The notes beneath the pieces are model-generated. The model did not search any database, was not told where the DNA came from, and was given only the letters and a program-made list of their open reading frames with translations. A program made the position numbers and the translations under genes. Below, piece after piece: positions 61,055 to 64,000 of a stretch of DNA of 64,000 bases. Origin of the DNA: Candidatus Litorirhabdus singularis (GTDB lineage: Bacteria > Pseudomonadota > Gammaproteobacteria > Pseudomonadales > Halieaceae). Where the stretch lies: NCBI RefSeq assembly GCF_026262625.1, contig NZ_SHNN01000001.1:1550001-1614000 (forward strand), written 5' to 3'. Each line of letters begins with the position of its first letter. Position 1 is the stretch's first letter.

Positions 61055-62854
61055 ATGAGCAATATAATCCACAATTTGTCCCTGTCGGCGCTACAGAACG
61101 CTTACGCTGAGGGCAGCACCACACCGCGCCAGCTATTGTTGCAGTTGCGACAGCAAGCTCTCGCCGAGAGTGAATTCAACGCCTGGATTCATCTATTAAG
61201 CGAGAAAGAGCTTGAGCCGTATCTGGGCGCGCTAGAAACGGGCAGTGCCAGTGAGTTGCCTCTGTATGGAGTCCCTTTTGCAATTAAGGATAATATCGAC
61301 TTGGCGGGTGTGCCTACCACAGCGGCGTGCCCTGACTTCGCCTATATCCCTGAACAGTCCGCAGCACTTGTAGAGGTGTTGATTAACGCGGGCGCTATTC
61401 CATTGGGTAAAACTAATCTTGATCAGTTTGCTACTGGTCTGGTCGGCACCCGTTCACCCTACGGCGAAGGTAAAAACAGTTTTGTGCCTGAGTACATATC
61501 CGGTGGTAGCAGCGCAGGGTCGGCAATCGCCACAAGTCTGGGACAGGTGAGTTTCGCCCTCGGTACAGATACCGCCGGGTCAGGCCGGGTGCCTGCTGTG
61601 CTCAACAATCTGGTGGGGCTGAAGCCCAGTAAGGGCCTGTTGAGTACGCGGGGCGTGGTGCCTGCCTGCCGTACGCTTGATTGTGTCAGCATCTTTGCGC
61701 TTAACAGCGATGACGCGGCCTCCATTTTTGATGTCGCTGCCCGTTATGACGAACTTGATCCCTATGCTCGTGAGAACGCCTATGCCAACCGCAGTCGTAA
61801 CTACGGTCCGAAAGGGATAAAGCAGGGCTTCACATTCGCAGTACCGGATGAGCTGGATTTTCAGGATGATCCGGAAACCGAGCGTTTGTTTCATGAGAGT
61901 GTTGCGCACTTTGAGGCGGCTGGCGGTGTTGCGAGTAGCATCGACTTCGCGCCGTTTTTGGCGGTAGCAAAACTGCTTTATGAAGGTCCTTGGGTAGCGG
62001 AGCGTTGGCTCGCGACGCAGGCCGTTGCCAGTGAATCAATGTTGCCGGTGATTCAAACGATCATCAAAGGTGCGGATGGCACTACAGCGGCGGATGCGTT
62101 TTCGGCTCAGTACCTGCTAGCTCGATTGAAAAAGCAGTGCGATGCTTTGATCGCCGAGTATGAGTTCGTTGTAATGCCTACTATGCCAACCTTTTTCACC
62201 CGCGCGCAAATGGCTGAGAACCCGATTGTTCACAACTCGACACTCGGGACATACACCAATTTTGTCAACCTGTTGGACTATACGGCGACCGCGGTACCGG
62301 TAGGTTTTACCGACTGCGGGGTGCCTTGGGGCGTAACGCTACTAGGACAGGCGTTTGAGGATATCCATATTCTCAATTATTGCCAGTTATTACAGCACGC
62401 GTGCAAGCTGCCAATGGCGACGGGGCCCCATCCATTGCCAACCGTCCAGATCGACAGCGGTGGCCTTGCTGCCGATTGCGTTGATGTCGCAGTATGCGGC
62501 GCCCATTTGGAAGGCCAGCCTTTGAATTGGCAGCTGACCGAACGTGGCTCGAGGCTGTTACAGAAAACAGCCAGCTCTGCCCACTACAAACTCTATGCTC
62601 TGGCCGATGGCAAGCGACCGGCTATGGTTCGTGATGAAACGCAGGGTGCTTCGATCGAGGTAGAGGTCTGGTCAATGCCGGTTGAGAATTTTGGCTCCTT
62701 TGTGGCGGCTATTCCCGCTCCGTTGGGCATTGGTAAAGTGGAGCTAGCCGATGGCCGCTGGGTCTGTGGCTTTATCTGTGACGCTTACGGGGTGAATGGC
62801 GCTCGGGATATCACTGAGTTCGCATCCTGGCGCGAATGGCTGGCACGCGCATAG
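61055..62854 (+). CDS. atzF: allophanate hydrolase (AtzF type)
   Basis: This 599-residue enzyme has an N-terminal amidase-signature domain and a C-terminal allophanate-specific domain from about residue 465 (VAVCGAHLEGQPLNWQL). The catalytic triad Lys78 (AIKDNI), cis-Ser152 (SGGSSAG) and nucleophile Ser176 (DTAGSGR) is in place, with spacing matching other amidases (98 and 24 residues). It hydrolyses allophanate to ammonia and CO2, the last step of the pathway. It follows the carboxylase by 25 bases and ends the operon. Confidence 0.93.
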   Translation: MSNIIHNLSLSALQNAYAEGSTTPRQLLLQLRQQALAESEFNAWIHLLSEKELEPYLGALETGSASELPLYGVPFAIKDNIDLAGVPTTAACPDFAYIPEQSAALVEVLINAGAIPLGKTNLDQFATGLVGTRSPYGEGKNSFVPEYISGGSSAGSAIATSLGQVSFALGTDTAGSGRVPAVLNNLVGLKPSKGLLSTRGVVPACRTLDCVSIFALNSDDAASIFDVAARYDELDPYARENAYANRSRNYGPKGIKQGFTFAVPDELDFQDDPETERLFHESVAHFEAAGGVASSIDFAPFLAVAKLLYEGPWVAERWLATQAVASESMLPVIQTIIKGADGTTAADAFSAQYLLARLKKQCDALIAEYEFVVMPTMPTFFTRAQMAENPIVHNSTLGTYTNFVNLLDYTATAVPVGFTDCGVPWGVTLLGQAFEDIHILNYCQLLQHACKLPMATGPHPLPTVQIDSGGLAADCVDVAVCGAHLEGQPLNWQLTERGSRLLQKTASSAHYKLYALADGKRPAMVRDETQGASIEVEVWSMPVENFGSFVAAIPAPLGIGKVELADGRWVCGFICDAYGVNGARDITEFASWREWLARA

Positions 62855-62897
62855 CTACAAGGGGCAGGTGATCTTCGCTCCAAGCGTCTGCAGTGTC

Positions 62898-63833
62898 CTA
62901 AGCAGGGTAATGTTGCAGCAGCCACTGCTTTATGAGATCAGTGGTTTTCTGCGGTTCTTCTTGCATAATCCAGTGGCCGCACTCCAACGATACCACTTCA
63001 ACCTGCGGCACAAATTCTGCCAGATTTTCCAGTGGCGGCACCATATCATGATCGCCGTGTATCATTAACGCCGGGCAGAGAACTTGCTCTGGTGCAGCTT
63101 CGAGTAACTGCCAGTTGCGGCTTAGATTACGATACCAATTGATGCCCCCGGTAAAGCCACTGTGCTCAAACGCGGTGACAAAAACCTGCAGATCTTCCTC
63201 GCTCATCAGTAGATCCCCTGGCATCGAGTCGGCAGTGGCAACGTTCAAAAGTGCCATCCCCTCACCTAGCTCCGGTGGTGCTTCCAGCCAGTGTCGAGTC
63301 CTATACATATTGCGCAAGAAATTTTCAGTGTTGGCGTCAAAAACCGCATCAGCGACACCTGGCTGGCGATTGAAGTGCACCATATAGAAGTCAGGGCCTA
63401 GAAACTGTTCCCACAGTGATATCCAATCCATGGTGCCTCTTGGCATGAACGGGACGCTCAAATTGATCACGCCTGCCACTCGCTGAGGGTGCAGCAGTGC
63501 CATATTCCAAACCACGATAGCTCCCCAATCGTGGCCAACGAAGAGTGCATCATCATAACCGTAGTGATCGAGCAGTCCTGCCAAATCAGCGGTGAGCTGG
63601 ACAATGTCATAGTCTACAACGGCTTCTGGCGCAGTCGAGTTACCGTATCCGCGCTGACTCGGGACGATAACGTGATAACCCGCCTCCACCAAAGGGTCGA
63701 TTTGATGCCGCCATGAATAAGCATGTTCTGGGAAGCCGTGGCACATCACAATGGGTTTACCGCTCCCCGCCTGAAACACTTCAAGCGACACACCATTGGT
63801 TTCAATAAAAGTAGGGGGCGGAAACGTACTCAT
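62898..63833 (-). CDS. alpha/beta hydrolase, soluble epoxide hydrolase-like
   Basis: This 311-residue protein has the oxyanion HGFPEHAYSWRHQ, the nucleophile elbow GHDWGA with catalytic Asp, and cap-domain Tyr residues in FYMVHF and GINWYRN, which fit epoxide activation. The acid/base pair is GDHDMVPP (Asp) and ECGHWIMQEEP (His). It is therefore a soluble epoxide hydrolase candidate. It is transcribed towards the guanidine operon and stands alone. The start at 63833 fits the family N-terminus. Confidence 0.88.
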   Translation of the reverse strand: MSTFPPPTFIETNGVSLEVFQAGSGKPIVMCHGFPEHAYSWRHQIDPLVEAGYHVIVPSQRGYGNSTAPEAVVDYDIVQLTADLAGLLDHYGYDDALFVGHDWGAIVVWNMALLHPQRVAGVINLSVPFMPRGTMDWISLWEQFLGPDFYMVHFNRQPGVADAVFDANTENFLRNMYRTRHWLEAPPELGEGMALLNVATADSMPGDLLMSEEDLQVFVTAFEHSGFTGGINWYRNLSRNWQLLEAAPEQVLCPALMIHGDHDMVPPLENLAEFVPQVEVVSLECGHWIMQEEPQKTTDLIKQWLLQHYPA

Positions 63834-64000
63834 AACGTCACTTTAGTTAGAGGTATAACGAATTGGAGCACGATCCAGCGCTTCTGACAATCTCGCTGTG
63901 TGAGGGCGAGGGATTGCTGAAGCCAAATCACGTACTGTTATTGCGGCGGCTATCTTGCTATTAATAGTGCCTACTTGCTACCAAGGTCTACCACTATGTC
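63834..64000. other. window end, no feature seen
   Basis: These 167 bases lie upstream of the epoxide hydrolase-like gene. No coding frame or regulatory element is recognised. Confidence 0.4.

Noticed and set aside
1-64000. tRNA, rRNA, CRISPR, prophage or integrative element
   Set aside because: No cloverleaf, conserved rRNA segment, regular repeat array, integrase or phage structural gene was recognised by eye; a covariance-model search would be decisive for tRNAs.

Overview
The window reads as chromosome of a Gram-negative, probably marine gammaproteobacterium. Supporting signs are lipoprotein and Sec/Tat signals, an outer-membrane porin, an Mrp-type sodium/proton antiporter, RhlE, YkgJ/YcgN-type cysteine-cluster proteins and a carotenoid oxygenase. 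A Cellvibrionales/Halieaceae-like origin is my guess from gene content only. I recognised no rRNA, tRNA, CRISPR array, prophage or intact insertion sequence.

Layout: 1-7311 holds housekeeping and orphan genes (3'-partial FAD dehydrogenase, DUF1456, SDR, SPOR protein, phospholipase D-like lipoprotein, RhlE with a structured leader, a cysteine-cluster protein, and a 57-residue ORF). 7492-20117 is a secretory cluster: TetR regulator, two DUF1254/DUF1214 proteins, two tandem DUF3604 (PHP-like) proteins, a tiny charged secreted protein, a PafA-like alkaline phosphatase, a DUF389 membrane protein and an OprP-like porin. Two decayed signal-peptide segments lie between its genes. I infer a periplasmic phosphoester-processing locus. 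20420-27797 (minus) is a compact eight-subunit Mrp/Mnh antiporter operon plus one small membrane protein. 28123-34245 is mixed, with DUF1295, carotenoid oxygenase, small secreted protein, DUF2505, SDR, DUF1566-like and a formylglycine-generating-enzyme-like protein. 34501-42679 is a surface-glycan region: sulfotransferase, ABC-2 exporter, desaturase, acyltransferase, ELM1-like protein and methyltransferase. 42676-44852 is a lipoprotein plus potassium channel. 45152-48990 encodes a Tat-exported molybdopterin oxidoreductase with a small Fe-S partner and a TorD chaperone. 49089-52456 holds an esterase, a YcgN-like protein and an MBL-rhodanese fusion.

The most striking unit is 52587-62854. A consensus sigma-54 promoter, with two NtrC-like upstream sites, precedes a guanidine-I (ykkC) riboswitch. 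Downstream lie a three-gene ABC importer, two urea-carboxylase-associated proteins (carboxyguanidine deiminase CgdAB type), a biotin-dependent carboxylase and allophanate hydrolase. Read together this is a guanidine uptake and assimilation operon: guanidine is carboxylated, deiminated to allophanate and hydrolysed to ammonia and CO2. It appears controlled both by nitrogen status and by guanidine. The label 'urea carboxylase' would mislead here.
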